This document shows positions 63,439 to 64,000 of a stretch of DNA of 64,000 nt, piece by piece (positions within the stretch are counted from its first letter, which is position 1; each line of letters begins with the position of its first letter). The position numbers were made by a program, and so were the translations under genes. The notes under the pieces were generated by a model. That model was given only the letters and a program-made list of their open reading frames with translations. It was not told the origin of the DNA and did no database searches. Source of the stretch: Hydrogenovibrio thermophilus (lineage in GTDB: Bacteria; Pseudomonadota; Gammaproteobacteria; Thiomicrospirales; Thiomicrospiraceae); the NCBI RefSeq assembly GCF_004028275.1, contig NZ_CP035033.1:1178001-1242000 (forward strand). The letters run 5' to 3'.

Positions 63439-64000
63439 TTATTTCTTGTAGCCGACCACGCGCGGTTGCGTGTATTGGTCGATGAGCGGTACAAACATGT
63501 TCATAATCAAAATCGCGAAAGCGATGCCGTCCGGATAAGCGCCCCAGTTACGGATTATGTACACCAGCAAGCCGATGCCGATGGCGTAGATAAAGCGACC
63601 CATCGGCGTGGTACTGGAGGTGACCGGATCGGTGATGATGAAAAACGCCGCGAGCATCACGCCGCCGGACAACAGGTGAAAGCTCACCGGTGCGTATTGG
63701 CTTGGGTCCAGGCTGTGGAATACAAAGGCGACGCCGGCCAAGGCACCCAAAAAACCGACCGGATATTGCCAACGAATCGCGCGTGAATACAGCATCCACA
63801 AACCGCCAATCAGGAAGGCGATATTGATGGACGCCCAGCCATACGGAATCTGATTGTCATTGAAATTGGCGCTGTCGAGCGAGGCGAACACCGGCGTGCC
63901 TTGTGTCAGCGCAGTTTTAACCTGATCCAACGGCGTGGCGCCGGTGATTTGGTCCAGCCCTAAGTCGTTGGGCGTGTGGCCGGTGAAAATCATCTGGAAG
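63439..64000 (-). CDS. rnfD: Rnf complex subunit RnfD, C-terminal part
   Basis: The gene enters from the right edge; 187 codons are visible. The sequence DLGLDQITGATPLDQVKTAL holds the threonine (TGAT) that carries covalent FMN in RnfD. It is followed by several helices, AAFFIITDPVTSSTTPMGRF, and FAILIMNMFVPLIDQYTQPR at the end. Followed by rnfG and rnfE in the normal order. The first ATG in the visible part (63993) is internal. Confidence 0.95.
   Translation of the reverse strand, partial: FQMIFTGHTPNDLGLDQITGATPLDQVKTALTQGTPVFASLDSANFNDNQIPYGWASINIAFLIGGLWMLYSRAIRWQYPVGFLGALAGVAFVFHSLDPSQYAPVSFHLLSGGVMLAAFFIITDPVTSSTTPMGRFIYAIGIGLLVYIIRNWGAYPDGIAFAILIMNMFVPLIDQYTQPRVVGYKK

Overview
The window reads as ordinary chromosome of a gammaproteobacterium, most likely a sulfur-oxidising chemolithoautotroph of the Thiomicrospira / Hydrogenovibrio / Thiomicrorhabdus group. 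This rests on recalled protein resemblance and gene order (mlaFEDCB-ibaG-murA-hisG-hisD, NIF3-petABC, ypjD-corC-ffh, lptCAB-hpf) plus a DsrE-type sulfur protein; no search was run. Coding density is high. I found no rRNA, tRNA, CRISPR array, prophage or intact insertion sequence.

Layout. 1-2.6 kb: start of a BtuB-like TonB receptor behind a cobalamin riboswitch, a DsrE2-like protein and two small genes. 3.0-5.7 kb: cytochrome b561 plus a BaeSR-like two-component pair. 5.7-8.9 kb: prfC between two c-di-GMP-I (GEMM-I) riboswitches. One riboswitch has no recognisable target; the other heads a 48-codon membrane-peptide gene. 8.9-14.5 kb (minus strand): mgtE, then hpf-lptB-lptA-lptC-kdsC-yrbG. 14.5-23.7 kb: a DUF72-like gene, mlaFEDCB, a YadGH-type ABC exporter, ibaG, murA, hisG, hisD. 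23.8-31 kb: NIF3 protein, the cytochrome bc1 operon petABC, radA, a hybrid histidine kinase. 31-39 kb: inositol phosphatase-like, CorC-like and CcsA-like proteins, ffh, a membrane diguanylate cyclase, a HAD phosphatase, rppH. 39.2-45.2 kb: pyruvate dehydrogenase operon with a structured leader. 45.3-47.8 kb: an AT-rich restriction-modification cassette (5mC methyltransferase, HNH nuclease, Vsr). 48-61.3 kb: a looser region of small stress, redox and metabolic genes, including an AT-rich CoiA-like gene. 61.3-64 kb: nth and part of an rnf operon (rnfE, rnfG, rnfD).

The main non-gene signal is a palindrome, CCAGGCCTGG. I counted 16 exact copies and at least six one-mismatch copies by eye; about 0.06 exact copies are expected by chance. 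Many form the stem of intergenic hairpins. Others lie inside genes and still carry a one-sided GTNGTTT-like extension. This pattern resembles DNA uptake signal sequences, which double as terminators in Neisseria and Pasteurellaceae. I consider it the best candidate for something undescribed here.

Other non-gene structure: three copies of a roughly 162-bp palindromic MITE-like element with 3-bp target duplications, a separate 263-bp MITE-like element with long terminal inverted repeats and a TAA duplication, and several promoters in front of the riboswitches. c-di-GMP signalling recurs: two riboswitches and one cyclase with an intact product-inhibition site.
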